A DNA stretch of 11,092 nt from DATKMG01 sp035541995 (GCA_035541995.1 DATKMG010000536.1:1-11092); one strand, 5' to 3'; counted from the first letter of the stretch, positions 1-6,866 are shown. Numbers and translations: made by a program. The notes: a model not told the origin generated them from the letters alone.

Positions 1-350
1 TCCCCCTTCTCGTCAGTGGTCAGCCTGAAATCCTCAGACACCATCACCTCCAGGCCCTGTGGAGTCTTCCAGGATTTCCATTTTTCGTTTGCGAAACCGA
101 AAATGGTCTTTCGGGGGAATATACCATCCACATCGAGCCCCATAGCCTCTTTCAAATCTTCTTCAACCATACCCAGCATCTGATAAGGCTCGTGCACCTT
201 GACCGGGTGTCTCTCAAGGCCGTAGTGTTCCCGCAGAGCTGCAACACAACTGACATGGATTCCCGTCACGGCAGTACTTCCGAAATCGATTGGGACACGA
301 TCGGGCTCCCGGTGGGAGAGAGCAGCCAGCACTCGTTCTTTACTGTTCAC
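1..350 (-). CDS. Uroporphyrinogen decarboxylase (URO-D) family protein, N-terminal part, cut by the left edge
   Basis: The visible 116 residues open with NSKERVLAALSHREPDRVPI followed by DFGSTAVTGIH, the usual N-terminus of URO-D-like proteins. This family includes corrinoid- or cobalamin-dependent methyltransferases (MtaA/CmuA type) as well as true HemE. The HemE hallmark with its RQAGRY segment is not seen where expected, so a methyltransferase-type or uncharacterised URO-D paralogue is more likely than a haem enzyme. About two thirds of the usual length (roughly 340-400 residues) lies outside the window, including the C-terminal metal-binding residues that would help separate the subfamilies. 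The start is GTG at 350: an in-frame TGA lies five codons upstream and an AAAAGGA ribosome site sits 6 bases before it. A perfect TATAAT lies 34 bases upstream. The family is clear; the substrate is unknown. Confidence 0.85.
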   Translation of the reverse strand, partial: MNSKERVLAALSHREPDRVPIDFGSTAVTGIHVSCVAALREHYGLERHPVKVHEPYQMLGMVEEDLKEAMGLDVDGIFPRKTIFGFANEKWKSWKTPQGLEVMVSEDFRLTTDEKG

Positions 351-383
351 GGCCAGTCCTTTTCACCCTGCACAACCGACGGG

Positions 384-389
384 ATTATA
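384..389 (-). promoter_or_regulatory. Probable -10 box for the URO-D family gene
   Basis: The minus strand reads TGCTGTATAATCC here, a perfect sigma-70 -10 hexamer. It would start RNA near 377, giving a leader of about 27 bases that holds the ribosome site. No good -35 is visible at 16-18 bases (best match TTAATG-like). The same TGYTG prefix precedes the -10 box of gltA. Confidence 0.5.
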
Positions 390-408
390 CAGCAGGACTA
401 TCGAAAAC

Positions 409-663
409 ATTAAGCATGAAATGCTGCGCTGACAAACCGAACATCTGGTCTCCCTGGAAGTGGGGAGAGATCGTTGGACGGTCTATGTGCGGCCCGAACT
501 GGTAGCGGAAATCTCCTTCAGCGATGTCCAGAAGTCTCCGTGATATCCGGCGAAGTTGGTGTTATGCTTCGCTCCCTTGAAGCGCTATCACCCCGGCAAA
601 TCAGCCGATGAGGCAGATACCATCCAGACTGTAACGTCGATCTTCGGGAAGCAGCATCAATAG
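409..663 (+). pseudogene. Decayed C-terminal remnant of an ATP-dependent DNA ligase
   Basis: Reading straight through two TGA codons gives a continuous ligase C-terminal (OB-fold) signature. It runs HEMLR, stop, QTEHLVSLEVGRDRW, TVYVRPELVAEISFSDVQKSP, stop, YPAKLVLCFAPLKRYHPGK, SADEADTIQTVTSIF, with a natural TAG at 661. ATP-dependent ligases of the archaeal/actinobacterial type end with the pattern VRPELVVEI..., SPRYP..LALRF, KRYR.DKS.EEADTI. The TGA at 430 falls where relatives usually carry Trp (TGG), and the TGA at 541 where they carry Arg (CGA). The upstream adenylation domain is missing, because the URO-D gene and its promoter occupy that position in the opposite direction. No ribosome site or start fits a separate short gene. 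I infer a truncated, dead gene left by a rearrangement. The family assignment rests on recalled consensus, not on a search. Confidence 0.72.
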
Positions 664-806
664 AGTGGCCGCATGCCCTTTGGCCTTTTTGCCGCTCATG
701 TCTTGTGGAACTCGGCCCTCCGGCATTCTCAACAGAGATAGTCAACTCAGAGGAGGTGGGAGTCCCTCCATTCGTCTGACAAGCGCCGGGAAGACACAGC
801 TCGTCG

Positions 807-1127
807 TTATCGTACCTGGATGTCGTGCTTTTGGCGGTAGATATCGCGGCTGGCACGATTCAGCTCACGTTGAATTCTGGCGCGCTCCCGCGGTGTGAAG
901 TTTCCGTCTGACTTTAAGCGCTGTTCGTCCCGCTGGATGTGGTATTCCTCTCTCTCTAATCGTCGGAACTCTCTGCGGGTCAACTGTCTGCTGCGAACCC
1001 CTTGGTAAATCCGGTTCTGTTGGCGCACCTGACGCTGTGGAATACTGGCTTCGGAGATTGTAATACTCCCCATCAGGAGGACAAGTGAGCATGAGGTGAT
1101 TAATGGCCTGAATATATGGGCGGGCAT
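807..1127 (-). CDS. Small exported protein with a basic/acidic helical tandem repeat
   Basis: This 106-residue protein begins with a hydrophobic segment (about residues 7-27) ending in ISEAS, a plausible type I signal peptide, so it should act outside the cytoplasm. The rest is highly charged and predicted helical. It holds two copies of a unit of about 28 residues: QLTRREFRRLEREEYHIQRD (49-68) and NFTPRERARIQRELNRASRD (76-95). Both share the pattern [LF]T-x-RE-x-x-R-[LI]-x-RE-x5-RD. I recall similar short proteins annotated as hypothetical in many Gram-negative genomes; no function is established. The start is ATG at 1127 with AAAGGA 7 bases upstream. An ITSC run at 10-13 resembles a lipobox, but hydrophobic residues follow it rather than precede it. 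The gene stands alone, with no co-directional neighbour within 450 bases. Confidence 0.75.
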   Translation of the reverse strand: MPAHIFRPLITSCSLVLLMGSITISEASIPQRQVRQQNRIYQGVRSRQLTRREFRRLEREEYHIQRDEQRLKSDGNFTPRERARIQRELNRASRDIYRQKHDIQVR

Positions 1128-1502
1128 CGTGTTTTCCTTTCCCTTAAGAGTCTAAACCGCGTTCGTCTTATTAAACCCGGGGAACATAAAAAAGTTGTGG
1201 GTTTCGACTTTTTGAGGCTGCAGATCGTCTCTTAAAGTAAGAACGCATTTTCTCTCTTGGCCTGAGCCGCCTGGTCGGCTCAGGCTCCTCTTTTGCATTG
1301 TGGGTCTCTTCCGCCCGGACGTTGGATTCCTTTGATTTTGGCCCATCACTTCGATTATTCTGACCTGTCCATGATTCCGACCAGATCCTGGAGCACCGTC
1401 ATGCGAGGAACCGATTTTGAATCGACTCGGCTTCGTCAATCATCGAAATTCTAATATGCGACAATTCCGCATAGCCTTATCTTGACCCAAAGGAGTGATG
1501 CC
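1128..1502. other. 375-base gene-free spacer with several inverted repeats
   Basis: No reading frame here looks coding. An AT-rich hairpin pairs AAAAAGTTG (1189-1197) with CGACTTTTT (1205-1213), one G-U pair, loop of 7. Around it GCGTTC (1159-1164) can pair with GAACGC (1241-1246), extended by TTATT/AGTAA after a 3-base bulge. TTAAGAG (1144-1150) can pair with CTCTTAA (1229-1235), which crosses the previous stem. Nearer the DUF421 gene, ATGCG/CGCAT (1456-1460, 1468-1472) forms a dyad just after a TAATAT (1452-1457) that may be its -10 box. The 1128-1250 part is also the 5' flank of the small exported protein gene. The pairings are visible; any function is inference. Confidence 0.4.
1260..1294 (+). 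terminator. Terminator-like hairpin
   Basis: GCCTGAGCC (1260-1268) pairs perfectly with GGCTCAGGC (1277-1285) around an 8-base loop, followed by the U-rich run TCCTCTTTT. The tail makes it a plus-strand terminator. No coding gene on the plus strand lies upstream to be terminated, so it either ends a small RNA from 1130-1250, stops stray transcription, or acts as an attenuator in a long DUF421 leader. Confidence 0.55.
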
Positions 1503-2114
1503 ATGCTGCAACTCAATTCGTGGGCGTTCACTATCACTCACGACATGTTTCACCTGACGTTGCCGGTTGTCGAAAAACTGATTCGACCCATGATAGTTTA
1601 TGCCTTCCTTGTCCTCTTGCTGCGTATCTTCGGCAAGCGCGAACTGGCGACACTCAACCCGTTCGACCTTGTCGTTCTACTTTCATTGTCGAACACGGTC
1701 CAGAACGCTATTATCGGCGACGATAATTCCGTAACCGGCGGGCTGATTGGAGCTTTTGCTCTGCTTTCAGTGAACTACCTGGTCGTTCGTTTCCTTTTTA
1801 AACATCGCCGGCTGGACCAGATCGTGCAGGGGTCGCCCGCTGTCTTGATTGATAAAGGAAAGGTTCTGAGACGTTCTCTCGCCAAAGAACTTCTGACAGA
1901 ACCGGAACTTTTGGTTGTTGCCCATCGTCAGGGCTTCTCGAGTTTGAAGGACATCGAGCACTGCGTGTTAGAACCTGCGGGGACCTTTTATATTGAAGGG
2001 AAGGTTCCTCCAACTCAAGAACTGCGACATAGAGAGATCATGGCTCGTATGGACCATTTGAGTCGCCAGCTCGAGGAACTCCGGCAACAGCCGGGGCAAC
2101 CTAACCGTAATTAA
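1503..2114 (+). CDS. DUF421 / YetF-family membrane protein
   Basis: The 203-residue product has the YetF layout: three membrane segments (about 28-43, 54-71 and 76-98), then a cytoplasmic DUF421 domain. The signature GKRELATLNPFDLVVLLSLS (44-63) followed by NTVQNAIIGDDNSVTGG (64-80) is the family hallmark, and SPAVLIDKGKVL (111-122) starts the soluble domain. The C-terminal 170-195 is charged and may form a short coiled coil. Members occur widely, for example the spore protein YetF and SpoVA-linked paralogues in Bacillus, but no biochemical role is settled. The start is ATG at 1503 with AAAGGAG 7 bases upstream. An in-frame TTG at 1482 is rejected because the ribosome site would lie inside the coding region. 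The stop is 10 bases before the next gene, suggesting an operon. Confidence 0.9.
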   Translation: MLQLNSWAFTITHDMFHLTLPVVEKLIRPMIVYAFLVLLLRIFGKRELATLNPFDLVVLLSLSNTVQNAIIGDDNSVTGGLIGAFALLSVNYLVVRFLFKHRRLDQIVQGSPAVLIDKGKVLRRSLAKELLTEPELLVVAHRQGFSSLKDIEHCVLEPAGTFYIEGKVPPTQELRHREIMARMDHLSRQLEELRQQPGQPNRN

Positions 2115-2124
2115 GGGGGTGCCC

Positions 2125-2883
2125 ATGCAGAAGATTTCGAGGACCGGCCCTGAACTTCCTCGCGTGGCTATCGGGTTTCAGCCCGAATTCCTGGATTTCC
2201 AGCGCGGCATCCGCGTAGGAAACCTGGAAGACAACCAGCGAATCACGCGAATTCTAAAGTTAGCCCTGGAAGGCAGGTATCAGCAATCCATGGTGACTGA
2301 ACGTTGGGGGCGAGGCGTTTTCTGGCAATGGATTGGTTTTTTGTCAAGAGCCAATCGTTCTGCGATGCCCGTTTCTAGCCACGTCAGTTTTGGCTGTTCG
2401 AAGTTTTTCATTACTGTCGATACCGAGGAGAAACTCTTCAAATGCGGCCTTCAAGTGGAGAGAGGATACGAAAAGGCCCCCAAAGACTACCCGCAGTGTG
2501 AATTAAAGCCCGACTGGGACTGGCATCGCCTGGTTCGTGCCCTGAAGCCCAAAGGTCACATGGAACGGGAATTGCGGCGATTGGTTATGCAAGAAGGGTT
2601 TAGGGTTCACGCAGGGGGGTGGGATGTCCGCGCCAGGAGTTTCAGCAAAAGCAACTTCCCGGACATGCGGACGCTTCGCAAGATCCTGAATGCGGCTCCG
2701 GCTGAAGAGTGGGCCGGGTTTCAGGTCTACTTCGCGATGAAAGAGGTTGAAGTTCGTGGCTTTCTGGGGGCAGACCTAGTTGATGCGATGATGGCCATTT
2801 TCGATGAGGTGGCACCGCTAATGAATCGGTGCATGGCAATTCCGTTGGCCACGAAACCGGAAAGGTTCCCATCGGAGCTTTAG
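2125..2883 (+). CDS. Unrecognised 252-residue soluble protein
   Basis: I do not recognise this protein. It starts at ATG 2125, 5 bases after an AAGGGGG ribosome site; the GTG two codons earlier overlaps that site. No signal peptide or membrane segment is visible. The N-terminal third carries FQPEFLDFQRGIRVGNLEDN and RYQQSMVTERWGR. The middle is a beta-rich stretch with FITVDTEEKLFKCGLQVERG. The C-terminal third looks helical, with FPDMRTLRKILNAAPAEEWA. Short patterns near the N-terminus loosely recall DUF2461-type proteins, which is too weak for a call. It sits between the YetF-type gene (10 bases upstream) and the ABC exporter (50 bases downstream), so it may be co-transcribed with them. The coding quality and the ribosome site make it a real gene. 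Confidence 0.75.
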   Translation: MQKISRTGPELPRVAIGFQPEFLDFQRGIRVGNLEDNQRITRILKLALEGRYQQSMVTERWGRGVFWQWIGFLSRANRSAMPVSSHVSFGCSKFFITVDTEEKLFKCGLQVERGYEKAPKDYPQCELKPDWDWHRLVRALKPKGHMERELRRLVMQEGFRVHAGGWDVRARSFSKSNFPDMRTLRKILNAAPAEEWAGFQVYFAMKEVEVRGFLGADLVDAMMAIFDEVAPLMNRCMAIPLATKPERFPSEL

Positions 2884-2933
2884 CCCGGATTTTGGACCGG
2901 CTAATGGTTGTGTAAAAATATCGCTCTAAACTA

Positions 2934-4694
2934 ATGAGGCTCCTGCTCTCTTATCTCAAGCCGTATTGGAGGTTGGTGGCCCTGGCACTTCTCCTGGCCG
3001 CCATCAATCAAATCTTTTCGCTTCTCGATCCGTTGATTTTCCGGCATGTCATTGACCAATATGCGACTCGGTTCAAGGAGTACACAACCGTCGAGTTCTT
3101 CAGGGGAGTCAGCTTGCTTCTGGCCGCTGCGGTTGGGGTCGCATTCGTTTCCAGAGTGGCCAAGAATTTTCAAGACTATTACATCAACGTCGTCACTCAG
3201 CGATTGGGAGCTCGCATCTATTCGGACGGCATACAGCATTCCCTGGAACTCCCATACGCGGTCTTTGAGGACCAACGGAGCGGGGAAACCCTGGGTAAAC
3301 TTCAGAAAGTAAGAACTGACGTTGAAAAACTGATTGCCGCCTGTATCAATATCCTTTTTACCTCACTTGTGGGCGTGGTCTTTGTAATGGCGTATGCATT
3401 CAGTGTCCACTGGGTCATAGCGCCTGTGTATTTTTTGACCGTGCCGCTCCTAGGGGTATTGAGTTCGGTGCTCAGCAAGAAAATCAAGAAGGTGCAAAAG
3501 GTGATAGTCGCTGAAACGACGGCACTGGCCGGAGCGACCACTGAATCGTTGCGCAACATCGAGCTGGTGAAGAGCTTGGGACTCGCCCGGGCAGAAATCC
3601 AGCGTCTGAATAGTACCACTGAACGGATTCTTCAGCTGGAGCTCAAAAAGGTCCGGTACCTGCGTAGCCTTAGCTTCATTCAAGGAACCGCGGTCAACTT
3701 CTTGCGGACTAGCATCTTGTTCTTAATGCTGTACATGATCTACGAGCGTGAGATTTCAGTGGGCCAGTTCTTTGCATTGTGGATTTACTCGTTCTTTATC
3801 TTTGGCCCACTTCAGGAACTGGGGAATATCATCAACATTTACCGGGAAGCAGAGGTTTCTTTGGGCATCTTCGAAGCGATCTTGAAATCACCGGTGGAAC
3901 ATCGTCCCCAGAATCCGGTTCGGCTGGAGGAAATCAAGACCCTCGCCTTCGAGAAGGTCAGCTTCCAGCACCAATCGGCTTCTTCCCCAGCCTTGAATGG
4001 GATTTCGTTCGCCGTCCGCCAGGGCGAGACCGTAGCTCTGGTGGGACCTTCGGGCGCGGGGAAGACCACTCTGGTCAAACTCCTAGTTGGCCTGTACCGG
4101 CCTCATTCTGGGAAGGTCCTCCTTGGAGGGATTCCAATGGAGGATCTTGATCTGGATCAGGCCAGGGAGAGGATCGGTTTTGTTACCCAGGACACACAGC
4201 TTTTTTCAGGGACGATTCGTGAGAACCTACTCTTTGTAAATCCCAAAGCTTCGGATGCAGAATGCCTGGAAGTCCTGGAGAAATCCGCCTGCCGAAGCTT
4301 GATGGCCAGGGCAGAAAAAGGGCTGGATACAATCATCGGAGAAAACGGTGTCAAAGTCTCCGGCGGGGAAAAGCAGCGCCTTTCCATTGCCAGGGCGTTA
4401 CTGCGTCGTCCAAGTCTGCTGGTTTTTGACGAAGCTACTTCCTCCTTGGACTCGTTGACCGAAGAAGAAATCACCGAGACCATTCGAGAAGTTTCGATGA
4501 GCCGGGAGATGATCACGATCCTGATCGCTCATCGCCTGTCCACGGTCTTACATGCGGATAGGATCTATGTGCTTGAGAAGGGTCGCATCGTGGAATCGGG
4601 GCGCCATGAGGATCTCTTGGAGTTGAAAGGGCTGTATTTTGCCATGTGGCGCCAGCAGATCGGTGAGCGGGCGGGAGATCTAGTGGGTGTTTGA
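2934..4694 (+). CDS. ABC exporter half-transporter (type I, fused membrane and ATPase domains)
   Basis: At 586 residues this has the standard MsbA/multidrug-exporter length. The N-terminal half carries about six membrane helices (from residue 10 to about 310). The ATPase half has Walker A GPSGAGKTT (about 371-379), Q-loop FVTQDTQLFSGT, signature VSGGEKQRLS (about 474), Walker B LLVFDEATSSLD (about 495-506) and switch IAHRLSTV (about 531-538). All catalytic residues are present, so a homodimer or a heterodimer with a gene elsewhere should pump a substrate out of the cytoplasm. The substrate cannot be read from the sequence. The ATG at 2934 gives the expected YLKPYW opening but has no clear ribosome site. 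The gene follows the unrecognised protein by 50 bases and converges on panC, leaving 61 bases between the stops. Confidence 0.93.
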   Translation: MRLLLSYLKPYWRLVALALLLAAINQIFSLLDPLIFRHVIDQYATRFKEYTTVEFFRGVSLLLAAAVGVAFVSRVAKNFQDYYINVVTQRLGARIYSDGIQHSLELPYAVFEDQRSGETLGKLQKVRTDVEKLIAACINILFTSLVGVVFVMAYAFSVHWVIAPVYFLTVPLLGVLSSVLSKKIKKVQKVIVAETTALAGATTESLRNIELVKSLGLARAEIQRLNSTTERILQLELKKVRYLRSLSFIQGTAVNFLRTSILFLMLYMIYEREISVGQFFALWIYSFFIFGPLQELGNIINIYREAEVSLGIFEAILKSPVEHRPQNPVRLEEIKTLAFEKVSFQHQSASSPALNGISFAVRQGETVALVGPSGAGKTTLVKLLVGLYRPHSGKVLLGGIPMEDLDLDQARERIGFVTQDTQLFSGTIRENLLFVNPKASDAECLEVLEKSACRSLMARAEKGLDTIIGENGVKVSGGEKQRLSIARALLRRPSLLVFDEATSSLDSLTEEEITETIREVSMSREMITILIAHRLSTVLHADRIYVLEKGRIVESGRHEDLLELKGLYFAMWRQQIGERAGDLVGV

Positions 4695-4729
4695 GTGGCG
4701 GCTGAGCTTACCCAGGCGACATGAGCGCC

Positions 4730-4757
4730 GTGCTACTGGGGATGCACTCTCATTTTT
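4730..4757 (+). terminator. Weak terminator candidate after the ABC exporter
   Basis: GTGC (4730-4733) and GCAC (4744-4747) form a short hairpin with a 10-base loop, followed by TCTCATTTTT. It sits in the 61-base spacer between convergent stops, and its T run overlaps the panC stop. The stem is only 4 pairs, so this is tentative. Confidence 0.25.
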
Positions 4758-5613
4758 AGCCGGGGTTCGAAGGCCTGAGCCGGATGTTGTCGATCAGTCG
4801 TGTCCGGCCGATGAAAACTGCCAGCAGTAGAATTCCTTCCTGGTCTAGCTCGCGGAGCGGAGAGAGAGTCAGTGGTTTGACAAGCTCAGCATATTGCAGC
4901 CGGGCCAGCGGCTCTTTGGAAATGCAGTCGGTCACCTGGCTTAGAATCGCGGCAGTTCTTCGTTCACCATTCTGGACTGATTTCTCCGCCTCCTGCAAAC
5001 TGCGATACAGGACTGCTGCTGCTGTCCGCTCTGTTGGGGAAAGGTACTGATTTCTCGAACTCACCGCAAGCCCGTCCGTCTCTCGGACGGTCGGACCGAT
5101 TACAATCCTGACACCCAGGTTCAAGTCATTGACCATGCGCTGGATGATGACACACTGCTGTGCATCCTTTTGCCCGAAAACAGCTGCCGTGGGCTGAACG
5201 AGGTTCAGGAGTTTCAGAACGATGGTGGCAACTCCTCGGAAATGCCCTGGTCGGAATTGGCCGCAGTGCAACTGGGAGAGCTCTTCAACAATCACATAGG
5301 TTTGGTAGCCGCCAGGATACATCTCTGATGCCGAAGGCAGGAACAACGCATCAACTCTCTCTTTCTCCAGGATAGAGAGGTCGCGCTCAAGGGGGCGAGG
5401 GTACCTTCCAAAATCTTCGGTGGGACCGAATTGGGTTGGGTTGACAAAAATGGAAACTAATACCGTGTCGGCAATCTCCCGGGCCTTGCGAATCAGGCTC
5501 ACGTGCCCGGCGTGTAGAGCTCCCATAGTGGGAACCAGCGCTATACTGGAATCACCCTTTAGGAGTTCCTCGCGCAGGATCCTGAGGTCAGCAATGGTTT
5601 CGGCGATTCTCAA
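4756..5613 (-). CDS. panC: Pantothenate synthetase (pantoate-beta-alanine ligase)
   Basis: PanC joins pantoate and beta-alanine using ATP, giving pantothenate plus AMP and diphosphate, in the cytoplasm. The 285-residue length is typical. The nucleotidyltransferase HxGH motif lies in PTMGALHAGHVSLI (28-41), followed by SIFVNPTQFGP, FGQKDAQQ (146-153) and the KMSKS-like RETDGLAVSSRN (177-188). The start is TTG at 5613, giving MRIAETIADLR as expected for the family. An in-frame stop, the panB TGA, lies only three codons upstream, so no earlier start is possible. No clear ribosome site precedes it, which suggests translational coupling to panB. Both genes are in the same frame, separated by 9 bases. 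The assignment is firm. Confidence 0.97.
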   Translation of the reverse strand: MRIAETIADLRILREELLKGDSSIALVPTMGALHAGHVSLIRKAREIADTVLVSIFVNPTQFGPTEDFGRYPRPLERDLSILEKERVDALFLPSASEMYPGGYQTYVIVEELSQLHCGQFRPGHFRGVATIVLKLLNLVQPTAAVFGQKDAQQCVIIQRMVNDLNLGVRIVIGPTVRETDGLAVSSRNQYLSPTERTAAAVLYRSLQEAEKSVQNGERRTAAILSQVTDCISKEPLARLQYAELVKPLTLSPLRELDQEGILLLAVFIGRTRLIDNIRLRPSNPG

Positions 5614-5622
5614 GAGCTTACG

Positions 5623-6489
5623 TCAAACCTTCCGGGTGAAAGCTTTGACGGTGAGGTTGCCCTCAGGCTGATAAGACTCGGCTTCACTGGGGAAGGAACC
5701 GTCCAGGCAGTCCTCCCTGTAGCGGGCGACTGCGCCAGAGATGATCTCTTTCAGATCGACGTACTGACGGACAAACTTTGGCTTTGGGAGAAAGCTAATA
5801 CCTAACAAGTCATCAGCCACTAGGATCTGTCCGTCGCAGCCCACGCCAGCACCAATCCCAATAGTTGGAATTGAAATCAACCTGGTAATTTCCATAGCCA
5901 GCCCTCTCGGGATACCTTCCAGCACAACAGCGAACGCTCCGGCCTCCTGCAACTGTTGTGCATCGTCCAGAATATTCCTTGCAGAATCAGGAGTCTTCCC
6001 CTGTACCTTATATCCGCCCAAGACGTGAATGGACTGTGGTGTCAAACCAATATGTCCCATCACGGGAATCTCGGCATCCACCAGTCGATTTACAAGCTTA
6101 AACCGCTTTGATCCCCCTTCGACCTTAACCGCTTCTGCGCCTCCCTCCTTGACCAAGCGGAACGCGTTTTTCAGAGCTTGCTTTGAGCTGACATGGTAGG
6201 AGCCGTAGGGCATGTCTGCGACAAGCAGGGCCCTGCGCACGGCGCGACGAACTGCTTGCAGATGAATCAGGATTTCCTCTAACGTGACAGGAATTGTTGA
6301 GGGATACCCCAAGCGGCTCATGCCCAGGGAGTCACCGACAAGGAGCACGTCGATTCCAGCCTCATCCAAAATCCGGGCTAGGGGGTAATCATACGCGGTT
6401 AAGGCAGTAATCTTCTCCTGCCGGGTCTTCATGGCCAGGAGACGGGGAGGAGTGACCTTCGAGAGATGACTAGTATCGGTAGCGTTCAT
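5623..6489 (-). CDS. panB: 3-methyl-2-oxobutanoate hydroxymethyltransferase
   Basis: PanB transfers a hydroxymethyl group from 5,10-methylenetetrahydrofolate to alpha-ketoisovalerate, making ketopantoate in the pathway to CoA. The 288-residue protein shows ITALTAYDYPLARILDEAGI, VGDSLGM (51-57), ADMPYGSY (91-98), KVEGG (122-126), HIGLTPQS (146-153) and GIGAGVGCDGQ (211-221). The metal ligands correspond to Asp53, Asp92 and Glu124, and the catalytic Glu is Glu191 in VVLEGIP. The start is ATG at 6489 with AAGGAG 9 bases upstream. It is followed directly by panC. No ketopantoate reductase (panE) or aspartate decarboxylase (panD) gene is in the window. A 106-base leader containing a dyad separates it from the miniature MerR gene. 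Confidence 0.97.
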   Translation of the reverse strand: MNATDTSHLSKVTPPRLLAMKTRQEKITALTAYDYPLARILDEAGIDVLLVGDSLGMSRLGYPSTIPVTLEEILIHLQAVRRAVRRALLVADMPYGSYHVSSKQALKNAFRLVKEGGAEAVKVEGGSKRFKLVNRLVDAEIPVMGHIGLTPQSIHVLGGYKVQGKTPDSARNILDDAQQLQEAGAFAVVLEGIPRGLAMEITRLISIPTIGIGAGVGCDGQILVADDLLGISFLPKPKFVRQYVDLKEIISGAVARYREDCLDGSFPSEAESYQPEGNLTVKAFTRKV

Positions 6490-6531
6490 AACGATACGCT
6501 CCTTCTTTACTGAAGATGTTGAGTCCTTCCA

Positions 6532-6577
6532 GTTGGTGAACGGTCACGGTCCGGAACGGATCCGTGCAACTACCAAC
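6532..6577. promoter_or_regulatory. Dyad/hairpin in the panB leader
   Basis: GTTGGT (6532-6537) pairs with ACCAAC (6572-6577). Inside, ACGGTCC (6546-6552) pairs with GGA-T-CCGT (6558-6565) with one bulged base and a 5-base loop. It lies about 43 bases upstream of the panB start, between the MerR-type gene and the panB ribosome site. It could be an RNA leader structure or a protein-binding site. No promoter hexamers could be assigned with confidence. Confidence 0.3.
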
Positions 6578-6595
6578 ACTCAGGCAATTTGCGTT

Positions 6596-6844
6596 TCATC
6601 GTACCGAGGCAGACACCAGCACTCCGGCCTTGGAGAGCCTGGCGCGGGCTGCCTTCAAGCTCATACCTTCGTCGCGCATGAAATGAAGAAGACCACGAAG
6701 CTTGTAAAGATCATTGGAAGTATAGAACACAAAGCTGCCTTTCTTCACACCATGGATCAACCCGAGCTCTTCATACTGCTTCAGTTCTTCAAGGGTCAAA
6801 CTCAGTTTTGCTGCGAGTTGATCCGCACGAAAATAATCCGGCAT
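6596..6844 (-). CDS. Miniature MerR-type DNA-binding protein
   Basis: The 82-residue product is essentially only a MerR winged helix-turn-helix. FRADQLAAKLSLTLEELKQY (5-24) is the helix-turn-helix, EELGLIHGVKKGSFVFYT the wing, and SNDLYKLRGLLHFMRDEGMS then LKAARARL the second half of the domain. The long dimerisation helix and the C-terminal effector-binding region of classical MerR proteins are absent. It may therefore act as an architectural repressor/activator or dimerise differently. The start is ATG at 6844; AGGAGG (6855-6860) lies 10 bases upstream. A TTG eight codons earlier would place that ribosome site inside the gene and is rejected. It lies immediately downstream of a strong hairpin terminator and 106 bases before panB, so it may be the first gene of the panBC unit. 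Its targets are unknown. Confidence 0.82.
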   Translation of the reverse strand: MPDYFRADQLAAKLSLTLEELKQYEELGLIHGVKKGSFVFYTSNDLYKLRGLLHFMRDEGMSLKAARARLSKAGVLVSASVR

Positions 6845-6866
6845 TGATCGATTGCCTCCTCTGTGC

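Noticed and set aside
430..543. Recoding of UGA (for example as Trp) to rescue the ligase
   Set aside because: One stop sits at an expected Trp but the other at an expected Arg, the N-terminal domains are absent, and panB and the redox genes use TGA as a normal stop.
518..856. Open frame of 112 codons on the minus strand
   Set aside because: It crosses the ligase remnant and the end of the exported protein gene, is low-complexity in a random way, and has no ribosome site or motif.
1089..1127. Lipoprotein signal at ITSC in the small exported protein
   Set aside because: The cysteine is at residue 13 with the hydrophobic stretch after it, the reverse of a lipobox. A type I signal peptide ending near residue 27 fits better.
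1152..1439. Open frame of 95 codons on the minus strand
   Set aside because: It translates through the hairpins of the gene-free spacer with no protein-like pattern.
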